NCBI GenBank assembly: GCA_022572335.1
Contig: JACZWD010000003.1
Span: 1-32,888, forward strand
Source of the DNA: Pseudomonadota bacterium
Lineage (GTDB): Bacteria; Pseudomonadota; Alphaproteobacteria; Rhodospirillales; 2-02-FULL-58-16
DNA: 32,888 bases
Direction: 5' to 3'
In this document: positions 1 through 9,764 of the stretch, piece after piece
Layout: each line of letters starts with the position of its first letter
Numbering within the stretch: position 1 is the first letter of the stretch
Position numbers and translations under genes: made by a program
Notes under the pieces: model-generated
Database searches by the model: none
Told to the model about the DNA's origin: nothing
What the model saw: the letters and a program-made list of their open reading frames with translations, nothing else

Positions 1-69
1 CCCCGGTTTCAAGTGCCTCCCGACCGAAGGGTCCCTGTGATTGCCGGCTGGTGGCCTTACGGCCATGGA

Positions 70-178
70 GGGGGCTCCGCCCCCACGCCCCCCGCCAGGG
101 GTTAACCCCTGGACCCCGTCAATCGGGTTCCAAGGGCCGTCGGCCCTTGGTGGGGATGCAAAGGGGCAACGCCCCTTT
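70..178. terminator. Tandem array of four perfect hairpins downstream of the suf operon
   Basis: Perfect inverted repeats read directly: GGGGGC-TCC-GCCCCC (70-84), CCAGGGGTTAACCCCTGG (95-112), CCAAGGGCC-GTC-GGCCCTTGG (130-150), AAAGGGGC-AAC-GCCCCTTT (160-178). They lie just 3' of the minus-strand sufA stop (205). No clear U-tract, so terminator or mRNA-stabilising role is inferred. Confidence 0.6.
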
Positions 179-204
179 GTCCTCGTCGGTTCAAGTAAAA
201 CGGC

Positions 205-546
205 TCAGACGTTGAACGATTCGCCGCAGCCGCAGCGGCTTTTTTCGTTGGGGTTCTTGAACTGGAACCCGGACTCGAGCTTGCCCTCGACGTAGTCCAT
301 CTCGGAGCCGATGAGAAACATCATCGCCTTGGGGTCGATGAAGATCTTCACGCCCTTGTCCTCGACCACCTCGTCGCCGGGCCCTTGTTCCCGCGCGTAC
401 TCGATGACGTAGGACAGCCCCGAGCACCCCTTGGTCTGGATGGCGACGCGCAGGCCGAGCACGGACGCCTCGCTCTGGGCGAGCACCGCCTTGATCCGCG
501 CCGCGGCGGCGTCGGTGAGCGTGATCGTTTTGAACGGTGTCGTCAT
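205..546 (-). CDS. sufA: Iron-sulfur cluster assembly accessory protein, SufA/IscA/ErpA family (HesB-like)
   Basis: 113 aa; GLRVAIQTKGCSGLSYVIEYA and C-terminal CGCGESF, the conserved A-type carrier Cys pattern (C...CxC); last gene of suf operon. Confidence 0.9.
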   Translation of the reverse strand: MTTPFKTITLTDAAAARIKAVLAQSEASVLGLRVAIQTKGCSGLSYVIEYAREQGPGDEVVEDKGVKIFIDPKAMMFLIGSEMDYVEGKLESGFQFKNPNEKSRCGCGESFNV

Positions 547-569
547 GGCAGTCCTCGATTCCCTTGCCT

Positions 570-947
570 TTACATGAATCCCAGTTCAAGGCGCGCGACG
601 TCGGACATCATGTCCTGGTTCCACGGCGGGTCCCAGACCAGCTCCACGTCCACGTGGCTGACGCCGTCGACCGCGGCCACCGCGTTTTCGACCATCCCCG
701 GCATGGTGCCGGCCACCGGACAGCCGGGCGCCGTCAGGGTCATCTTGATATCCACCTTTCCCCCGGGCGCGATGCGGACGTCGTAAATGAGCCCGAGATC
801 GTGGATATTGACCGGGATCTCCGGATCGTACACGCCGCGCAGCGCGGCATGGACCCGGTCCTCCAGGCTTTCCGCGGCGGGCGCCGCCGCCTGTTCGGTT
901 GTTCCCCCGGTGTCGGGCATGGTGTTTGCAGAGTCCTTTTTGTCCAT
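570..947 (-). CDS. sufT: SUF system DUF59/MIP18-family protein (SufT-like)
   Basis: VHAALRGVYDPEIPVNIHDLGLIYDVRI...MTLTAPGCPVAGTMPGMVENAVAAVDGVSHVDVELVWDPPWNQDMMSD, a typical DUF59 sequence. Confidence 0.88.
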   Translation of the reverse strand: MDKKDSANTMPDTGGTTEQAAAPAAESLEDRVHAALRGVYDPEIPVNIHDLGLIYDVRIAPGGKVDIKMTLTAPGCPVAGTMPGMVENAVAAVDGVSHVDVELVWDPPWNQDMMSDVARLELGFM

Positions 948-980
948 CTCACGTGCCGTGGCAGGGCGCCGCCTGCCGCG

Positions 981-1451
981 TTACTCCTCGGTCGTCACGT
1001 CGTCCTGCTTTCCCTTGAGCGCGGCCGCGAACGCATGCCAGGGAAGGGTAGCACATTTCACGCGCACGGGATATTCCCGGACCCCGGAAAAAACGGCGAG
1101 TTTGCCCAGGTCCGCGCCGTCCCCGGCGTTTTCGGCGTTTTCGCCCTGGTCGCCGGCGACCAGGGCGTGGAACAGCTCGAACAGGCTGTGGGCCTCGGCT
1201 TCGGTCTTGTTTTTCACCATCTCGGTCATCAGCGACGCCGAGGCCATGGATATGGCGCATCCGGCGCCCTCGAACGCCGCATCCGTCACCACGCCGTCCT
1301 CGATGGTCAGGTAGACGGTCAGGCGGTCCCCGCACAGGGGATTGTGCCCCTTCGCCTGGCGGTTGCAGGCCGGCGGATGGCCGAAGTTCCGCGGCTGCTT
1401 GGCATGATCGAGAATGACCTCCTGGTAGAGTTCGCGCAGATCGAACGTCAT
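981..1451 (-). CDS. sufU: Fe-S cluster scaffold / sulfurtransferase SufU
   Basis: LYQEVILDHAKQPRNFG, NPLCGDRLTVYLTIEDG, FEGAGCAISMASASLMTE motifs; ATGA overlap with sufS stop. Confidence 0.9.
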   Translation of the reverse strand: MTFDLRELYQEVILDHAKQPRNFGHPPACNRQAKGHNPLCGDRLTVYLTIEDGVVTDAAFEGAGCAISMASASLMTEMVKNKTEAEAHSLFELFHALVAGDQGENAENAGDGADLGKLAVFSGVREYPVRVKCATLPWHAFAAALKGKQDDVTTEE

Positions 1452-2719
1452 CCGAAGAACTCCACCGCCTTGCGCACGCCCGCCACCAGGGCATCGACGT
1501 CTTCCCGGGTGTTGTACAGGCCGAACGAGGCCCGCGCCGTGGCGGTGACGCCGAAGCGGTCCATCAGCGGCTGCGCGCAGTGATGGCCGGCGCGGATGGC
1601 GATCCCTTCGTGGTCGAGGATCGTCCCGATGTCATGGGGGTGCACCCCTTCGATGATGAACGACAGGATGCAGACCTTGTCCTCGACGGTTCCGAAAAGG
1701 CGCAGGGAATTGGTTTCCGCAAGGGCCTCGGTGGCGTACTCGAGCAGCTCTTGTTCATGGTCGACGATCTCGTCGAAACCCAGCCCGCTCACGTAATCTA
1801 TGGCGGCGCCGAGGCCGATGGCGCCGGCGATATTGGGCGTGCCGGCCTCGAACTTGTGGGGGATGACGTTGTATTCGGTCTTCTCGAAGGTGACCGTGCT
1901 GATCATGTCGCCGCCGCCCTGGTAGGGCGGCATGGCCTCGAGCAGCGCCGCCTTGCCGTAGAGCGCCCCGATCCCGGACGGGCCGTACAGCTTGTGTCCG
2001 GAGAAGACATAGAAGTCGCAGTCCAGGTCGCGCACGTCCACCGGCATGTGGGGAACCGCCTGGCAGCCGTCGACGAGCACGGGGATTCCCTTCTCGTGGG
2101 CGAGGCGGATGATCTCCTTGACCGGGGTAACGATGCCCAGCGCGTTCGAACAATGGGTGACGGCGACCAGCTTGGTCCGCGTGCCGAGAAGCTTCTCGTA
2201 TTCCTCCATCCTGAGGGCGCCCGAATCGTCGATCGGGATGATGCGAAGGGTCAGGCCCTTTTCGTCGCGCAGCATCTGCCACGGCACGATGTTGGAATGA
2301 TGCTCCAACGTGGAGAGCACCACCTCGTCGGCGCGGTTGAGGAATTTGCGCCCGTAGGTCTGGGCGACCAGATTGATCGCCTCGGTGGCGCCGCGCACGA
2401 AGATGATCTCGCGCGCCTCGCGGGCGCCCAGGAAGCGCTGGACCTTGACCCGGGCCCCTTCGAACAGCTCGGTGGCCCGTTCGCTAAGGAAGTACACGCC
2501 GCGGTGGATGTTGGCGTACTCCCGTTCGTAGCACTGCTGGACGGCGCGGATCACGGCGCGCGGCTTCTGGGCGCTGGCGGCGCTGTCGAGAAAGACCAGG
2601 GGCCGCCCATTGACCCGCTGTTTGAGGATGGGGAAGTCCTCGCGCACCCGTCGCACGTCGAACGCCAGGCGGTCCGAATCCCGCTGCACCTGGCGGCGTA
2701 TGCCGGCGGCGGTGGTCAT
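1448..2719 (-). CDS. sufS: Cysteine desulfurase SufS
   Basis: VRVREDFPILKQRVNGRPLVFLDSAASAQKP, SGHKLYGPSGIGALYG (PLP Lys), IRAGHHCAQPLMDRFGV (active Cys). Start at MTTAAG (2719) overlaps the sufD stop as ATGA; an upstream start at 2752 is possible. Confidence 0.93.
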   Translation of the reverse strand: MTTAAGIRRQVQRDSDRLAFDVRRVREDFPILKQRVNGRPLVFLDSAASAQKPRAVIRAVQQCYEREYANIHRGVYFLSERATELFEGARVKVQRFLGAREAREIIFVRGATEAINLVAQTYGRKFLNRADEVVLSTLEHHSNIVPWQMLRDEKGLTLRIIPIDDSGALRMEEYEKLLGTRTKLVAVTHCSNALGIVTPVKEIIRLAHEKGIPVLVDGCQAVPHMPVDVRDLDCDFYVFSGHKLYGPSGIGALYGKAALLEAMPPYQGGGDMISTVTFEKTEYNVIPHKFEAGTPNIAGAIGLGAAIDYVSGLGFDEIVDHEQELLEYATEALAETNSLRLFGTVEDKVCILSFIIEGVHPHDIGTILDHEGIAIRAGHHCAQPLMDRFGVTATARASFGLYNTREDVDALVAGVRKAVEFFG

Positions 2720-4056
2720 GGCGCGCCGCCTTGGTGGCGCGACGGCAGCCACGACGACGCCATGCGCTCGAGATGGGCCCGCATCGGCGGCGACGAGATG
2801 TGCTCGAAGGTCTCGCCGACGAAGGCTTCAATCAGCATGTTGCGGGCGTGCCCGGCGTCGATGCCGCGCGCCCGCAAATAAAACAGCGCCTCGGTGTCGA
2901 GCTCGCCGACGCTGGCGCCGTGGGAGCATTTCACGTCGTCGGCGTGGATCTCCAGCTCGGGCTTGGTGTCGACGCGGGCGGTCTCGGAGAGCAGCAGGTT
3001 CTTGTTGAGTTGGTGGGCGTCGGTCTTCTGGGCCTGGGGGCGGACGACGATCTTGCCCTGGAACACGGCATGGGCCTTGCCGTCGAGCACGCCCTTGTAA
3101 ACCTGGCGGCTGTGGCATTCCGGCTGGGCGTGATCGATAAGCGTGGTGTTGTCGATGTGCTGCCGGTCGCGCGCCAGATAGGCGCCGCTGAGACGGCAGT
3201 CGATGTTGATGCCGTTGAGCGACGCCGCGATCTCGTTGCGCGCCAGACGCCCGCCCACCGCAAGGACGAAACTCTCGTACCGGCTGTCCCTGGCCAGGCG
3301 GACCTCGGTGGCGGCGATGTGAAAGGCCTTGGCGCCTTCGGCCTGAAGCCGGTAGTGCTTGAGGGCGGCGCCCTCGTCCACCACCACGTCGGTTACCGCA
3401 TTGGTCCAGTAGGTCCGGGAGCCGGCCCCGATATAGCTTTCAAGCACCGTCGCCGCGCTTCCCCGGCCGGCGAGGACCAAGGTGCGCGGGTGGGTGACCA
3501 CCGGCGCCTCGTGCGCGCTCGCCATGTACAGGAAATGGACCGGCCGATCGAGGGCGACGCCGGGTTCGAGGGTGAGCACCGCGCCGTCGGCCATGAAGGC
3601 GGTGTTGAGCGCCACGAACGGTTTTTCGTCGATGGCCGTGCCGCCGCCGAGGTGGCTTTCCAGCATGTCCGGGCGGGCTTTGAGGGCGGCGGCAAGGGTG
3701 GTGACCTCGGCCCCCGCCGGCAGATCGCCAACGGCCGAAAGCCGCGGCCGGTAGCGGCCGTCCACGAAGACCAGGAGATGACAGGGTGTCTCCTCCATGA
3801 GAAATCCCTGAACCGCGTCCCCGGCATCCTCGCCGGCCTTTGCGGGACCGGGGCCGAAGACCGTTTTCGTCAGCGGCGCCAGGTTGGTGAATTTCCATTC
3901 TTCCACCTTGGGCGTCGGGAAATCCAGGGACGAGAAGCGCTCGATCGCCCTGTCGCGCAGGCCGCTCAGCCACGGCAGGCCGCGTCCGGGCAAGGTTGCC
4001 CGCGCCCTTGTAAACTGGGCGACATACGGCGCGCTGAATGGATGTTCACGTCTCAT
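2716..4056 (-). CDS. sufD: Fe-S cluster assembly protein SufD
   Basis: 446 aa; FTNLAPL, VEEWKF, DDVKCSHGASVGELDTEALFYLRARGID, characteristic SufD C-terminus. Confidence 0.93.
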   Translation of the reverse strand: MRREHPFSAPYVAQFTRARATLPGRGLPWLSGLRDRAIERFSSLDFPTPKVEEWKFTNLAPLTKTVFGPGPAKAGEDAGDAVQGFLMEETPCHLLVFVDGRYRPRLSAVGDLPAGAEVTTLAAALKARPDMLESHLGGGTAIDEKPFVALNTAFMADGAVLTLEPGVALDRPVHFLYMASAHEAPVVTHPRTLVLAGRGSAATVLESYIGAGSRTYWTNAVTDVVVDEGAALKHYRLQAEGAKAFHIAATEVRLARDSRYESFVLAVGGRLARNEIAASLNGINIDCRLSGAYLARDRQHIDNTTLIDHAQPECHSRQVYKGVLDGKAHAVFQGKIVVRPQAQKTDAHQLNKNLLLSETARVDTKPELEIHADDVKCSHGASVGELDTEALFYLRARGIDAGHARNMLIEAFVGETFEHISSPPMRAHLERMASSWLPSRHQGGAP

Positions 4057-4099
4057 TGACGGGACGGCCTCATGTGTTGCAATGCTTTACGGGGACGGG

Positions 4100-4879
<780 letters not shown>

Positions 4880-4907
4880 GTGTGTGTCTCCGTTTTGGTG
4901 CCGGGGC

Positions 4908-6362
<1,455 letters not shown>

Positions 6363-6363
6363 G

Positions 6364-6840
6364 TCAGTTCTCCTTCACCGAAAGCTCTGTGGTATTGCCC
6401 ATGGCGGCAAACGCTCCGCCTCGGATGGCAACGGGCGCGGCGATGATCACGTCGGCAAGGGAAACGCTGCTCAGCGCCCTCCTCACCACATCGTTGATCA
6501 CCTGCCAGCTGCCGCGGGCCGGACACGACGCCTCGAGATCGCATTCGCCGGCCGTATCGTGGATGCATTCGGTCAATGCGATCGGCCCGTCCACGGCGTG
6601 GATGACCTCGGCCACCGAGATGTCCCCGGGGGTGCGGGTGAGCGCGTATCCTCCGCCGACGCCGCGAAAGGAGGTCAGCAGACCGGCCCGCGCCAGCATG
6701 TTCAACAGCTTGCCCACGGTCGGTCCCGGCAACCCGCTGGCACATGTCAGATCGAGGGCGCTTTGCGGCCGCTCGGCATGGCTTGCCAGATAGGTCATCA
6801 AAACGACGCTGTAATCCGCCATCCTGCTCAATCTGATCAT
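6364..6840 (-). CDS. Rrf2-family SUF system Fe-S assembly regulator (SufR/IscR type)
   Basis: [19 protein letters not shown]...[61 protein letters not shown]; three conserved-position Cys retained. Start set to MIRLSRM at 6840, not the longer ORF. Confidence 0.88.
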   Translation of the reverse strand: MIRLSRMADYSVVLMTYLASHAERPQSALDLTCASGLPGPTVGKLLNMLARAGLLTSFRGVGGGYALTRTPGDISVAEVIHAVDGPIALTECIHDTAGECDLEASCPARGSWQVINDVVRRALSSVSLADVIIAAPVAIRGGAFAAMGNTTELSVKEN

Positions 6841-6916
6841 GGAACCACTGTCCTTTCCCAATCGGTCCGGCGACCGGCGACCGGGGCGGAGTGGGCGCCG
6901 GGGACGATCGCAGACC

Positions 6917-7437
6917 TCATCTCCGTGCCCGGGCCCGCGGCTTATGCTCCACGCCGTCGTCCACTCCGGGATTCCCTGCCGGCAAATGGGCCGCCGGCGC
7001 ATCGGCGGCCTCCTGGTGCATCACCCCGCTGAGCCCGAGAACGCGCTTTTCGCAGACGTCCGCCAGGGTCACGGAGTTCAGAAACAAGTATATCCGGTTG
7101 TCGACCTCTTCCCAAAGGGACTCCGTCACGGAGCCGGCGCCCCACCGGGGCGAGCCGCCGCCGGGCGCGGTTCGCGGGCCGGCTCGTTCACCGCCATCAT
7201 GATGTCGGCTATGGCCGTTTCGGCGGGCGGGCGGGCGAGAAGGTATCCGCCGCCCGGGCCGCGCACGCTCTTGACCAGCCCGTTTCGCCTCAACTGCGCG
7301 AAAATCTGCTCCAGGTACGACAGAGAGATCACCTGGCGCTGCGCGATGTCCGCCAGCGCCTTGGGCAAGCCGCCGCCGTAGCCGGCCAAGTCCGCCATCG
7401 CCATCACCGCATACCGCCCCCTGGCACTCAACCTCAC
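6917..7437 (-). pseudogene. IscR-like Rrf2-family regulator, apparently frameshifted
   Basis: N-terminal half in frame of ORF 7126..7509 (GTG start at 7437: VRLSARGRYAVMAMADLAGYGG...VRGPGGGYLLARPPAETAIADIMMAVNEP); C-terminal half in a different frame of ORF 6917..7582 (VTESLWEEVDNRIYLFLNSVTLADVCEKRVLG). Together they form a full IscR-like order. Confidence 0.7.
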
Positions 7438-7460
7438 GAAACCGGCCTTCCCTATAATTA

Positions 7461-7475
7461 TGACCATTTTGGTCA
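7461..7475. promoter_or_regulatory. Perfect palindrome upstream of the iscR-like/suf operon, candidate operator
   Basis: TGACCA-TTT-TGGTCA, 6-bp perfect arms, about 24 nt upstream of the proposed GTG start at 7437, in a locally AT-rich stretch. Confidence 0.5.
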
Positions 7476-7626
7476 CCATTAGAAATGAGGGACAAAAGCG
7501 ATATGTCAAGTGGATTTGCGCCGTGGAAGGGTGCGATTCCCGGATGCACCGCCACCGGCCGCGGCGGGCGGCCCGCGGTCACCGGCTTCTCAGGTCAAAA
7601 CGACCCGGTGGTTCCGACCTTCGGGA

Positions 7627-9012
7627 CTATTCCACGCCCGGATCGATGGTCAGGCCGTCGGGCAGCCGGGTGGCGCGGTCCGTGGACGCCTTGTCAAGCT
7701 GGACCTGGGTCAGGTTCTTGGCGTCCCGCAAGTCGGCGCCGTGGAGGACGGCCTCGCGAAGGTCGGCGCCCTGGAGGTTGGCGCCGCGCAGGTTGGCACC
7801 CTTGAGATTGGCCGCCTGCAGGTTGGCGCCCCTCAGGTTTGCCCCCTGGAGCTTGGCGTCGGCAAGGTCGGCTCTCTGCAGTTTCGCGGCACGCAGGTTG
7901 GCCCCCTGGAGCTGGGTGACGCAGAGACGTGCGCCCTGGAGGTTGGCCACGCGCAGGTCCGTGCCCTGAAGGTTGGCGCCGTGGAGATCGGCCTGGATGA
8001 GGTTGGCGCCCTGGAAATCCGCCTTGCGCAGGTTGGCGCCTTGAAGGTGCACTCCCCACAGGTTGGCGTTCTGGACGTAGGCGCCCCACAGGTCGGCCCC
8101 CTGAAGGTAGGCTCCCTGCAGGTTGGCGCCGCGCAGGTCGGCGCCCTGGAGATTGGCGCCGTGGAGCTTGGCCGCCCCAAGGTCGGCTTTCTCCAGGTTG
8201 GCGGCGCGCAGAAAGGCGCCCTGGAGGTTGGCGCCGGCCAGGTCGGCGGCCGGAAGCTTGGCCACCCTGAGGTCGGCCTTGCGGAGGTTGGCGGCGCCCA
8301 GGTCGGCACCCTGGAGATTGGCGACACGCAGATCCGCCTGGTCCAGATCGGCGCCGTGCATGTTGGCTCCGTGAAGGTCGGCGCCAAGCAGGTAAGCCTT
8401 CTGGAGTTTCGCTCCCCGAAGGTCGGCCTGGACCAGTTTGGCCTCGTGGAAATCGGCCTTGCGCAGGTCCGCCGCGCGCAGATTGGCGCCGCCCAGGTCG
8501 GCCTTCTGCAGGTTGGCGCCGCGCAGGTCGGCGCCCTGGAGGTTGGCGCGCACGAGCACGGCCTCCTGCAGGTTGGCTTCCCGGAGATCGGCCTGGATGA
8601 GATTGGCGTCTCCCAGGTCGGCCTTGCGCATGTCGGCCTTTTGCAATTGGGCGACGCGCAGGTCGGCCTTCTGGAAATTGGCGCCGCGCAGGTCGGCCCC
8701 CTGGAGCTTGGCGACGCGCAGGTCGGCCCCCTGGAGCTTGGCGCCGCGCAGGTCGGCGCCCTGGAGCCTGGCGACGCGCAGGTAGGCCCGGCGCATGTCG
8801 GCTTTGCGCAGTTTGGCGACACGGAGGTCGGCCTTGCGCAGCCTGGCACGGGTCAGGTTGGCCCTGGTGCTTTCCTTGCCTTCCGAATCCAGCCACTTCC
8901 GATGAAAGGCGAGAATACGGCGCAGCGCCTCGTCGGAGACGTCGCGAAGCTGGGGCTGACCGGAGGATTGGCCGTGGCCCACAGGGGACCCTTCCTTGAT
9001 TTGCCCGGACAC
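7627..9012 (-). CDS. Long pentapeptide-repeat protein
   Basis: About 390 residues of near-uninterrupted A(D/N)LxG/x repeats (e.g. LQGADLRGANLQGAYLQGADLWGAYVQNANLWG) after a short N-terminal helix-like region; GTG start at 9012. Confidence 0.9.
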   Translation of the reverse strand: MSGQIKEGSPVGHGQSSGQPQLRDVSDEALRRILAFHRKWLDSEGKESTRANLTRARLRKADLRVAKLRKADMRRAYLRVARLQGADLRGAKLQGADLRVAKLQGADLRGANFQKADLRVAQLQKADMRKADLGDANLIQADLREANLQEAVLVRANLQGADLRGANLQKADLGGANLRAADLRKADFHEAKLVQADLRGAKLQKAYLLGADLHGANMHGADLDQADLRVANLQGADLGAANLRKADLRVAKLPAADLAGANLQGAFLRAANLEKADLGAAKLHGANLQGADLRGANLQGAYLQGADLWGAYVQNANLWGVHLQGANLRKADFQGANLIQADLHGANLQGTDLRVANLQGARLCVTQLQGANLRAAKLQRADLADAKLQGANLRGANLQAANLKGANLRGANLQGADLREAVLHGADLRDAKNLTQVQLDKASTDRATRLPDGLTIDPGVE

Positions 9013-9172
9013 CTTGGTTCCCTGTCACCGCGCCTTTGAACACCATGGGACTGGAATCGACGTGGGCGACGATTGCGGTCCCAAAACACATGTGTGTTCG
9101 GCTTGTGAAAAGTTGTATCCTTTTTTGCAGAACCTGGAAACCGTTTACACCGAAATTCGGGAGGATTCCCCG

Positions 9173-9478
9173 ATGGTGAGGGACAAAAGGGGTTACCGGG
9201 AGCGGCGGCAGGAAGAGGTGCCACAAGCCGGCGAGGACAGACGGGCCGGCGCGGACCGGCGCGCCGAAGTCGGACGGCGGTGGGGCCGGGAAAGACGGTC
9301 GACCCCGGACAGACGGCTGGACCTGGAAATCAGGTCGGGGGCGGACAGGCGGCGGTCGACGACGGCATCGCCGGCGTGGACGGGCGTGGAAAAGCGCTCC
9401 CAGGGGGAACGGCGCGGCGTTCCGGACAGGCGCATGCAATGGGACCGGCGGAGCCAGGAGGACCGGCCGGCCCGGTGA
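9173..9478 (+). CDS. Small Arg-rich protein with repeated (D/E)RR motifs
   Basis: MVRDKRGYRERRQEE...EDRRAGADRRAEVGRR...ERRSTPDRR...GADRRR...GERRGVPDRRMQWDRRSQEDR; ATG preceded by GGGAGGA; divergent from the pentapeptide gene. Confidence 0.6.
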   Translation: MVRDKRGYRERRQEEVPQAGEDRRAGADRRAEVGRRWGRERRSTPDRRLDLEIRSGADRRRSTTASPAWTGVEKRSQGERRGVPDRRMQWDRRSQEDRPAR

Positions 9479-9592
9479 TCCCCACCTTCACCGCCCCGGA
9501 TAAATTTTGAATTTCCCGACGTGATACGGGATTGCACAACAGCCGGGCGCACCTCGCATCGCCACGTGCCGTTGTGTTCCGGCGACTCCGGA

Positions 9593-9711
9593 CCGTTGTT
9601 TATCCGCCTCCATCCGTGGTTATCCGCGTCAGACGAACACATGCGTTTCAAGCGGAGGATCATTGCCGCGGAAAGGCGAACGGTCGCGGTCGAACACGGA
9701 TGGACACGGGA
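9593..9711. repeat. Pair of inverted GGATGGACACGG-type intergenic repeat units
   Basis: 9593-9630 reverse complement reads GACGCGGATAACCACGGATGGAGGCGGATAAACAACGG; 9692-9711 reads GAACACGGATGGACACGGGA on the + strand. Confidence 0.4.
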
Positions 9712-9712
9712 T

Positions 9713-9729
9713 TTAAGGTGTCGCCTTAA
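9713..9729. repeat. Small hairpin TTAAGG-TGTCG-CCTTAA downstream of gloB
   Basis: 6-bp perfect arms, 5-nt loop; 3' of the minus-strand gloB stop. Confidence 0.35.
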
Positions 9730-9764
9730 TTCAGTTCCACCGGTCACGCCTCCCGTTACCGGCG

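Noticed and set aside
1580-4059. Long plus-strand ORFs (433 and 442 aa) opposite sufS and sufD
   Set aside because: Antisense artefacts of high-GC codon bias opposite confidently identified suf genes.
7130-7165. Programmed ribosomal frameshift in the IscR-like gene
   Set aside because: The shift needed is -1 (or +2) and I see no convincing X_XXY_YYZ slippery heptamer; a simple indel is more economical.
7627-9012. CRISPR-like or tandem DNA repeat array
   Set aside because: The periodicity is 15 nt (five codons), degenerate, and explained by the pentapeptide-repeat protein; no spacer-repeat structure.
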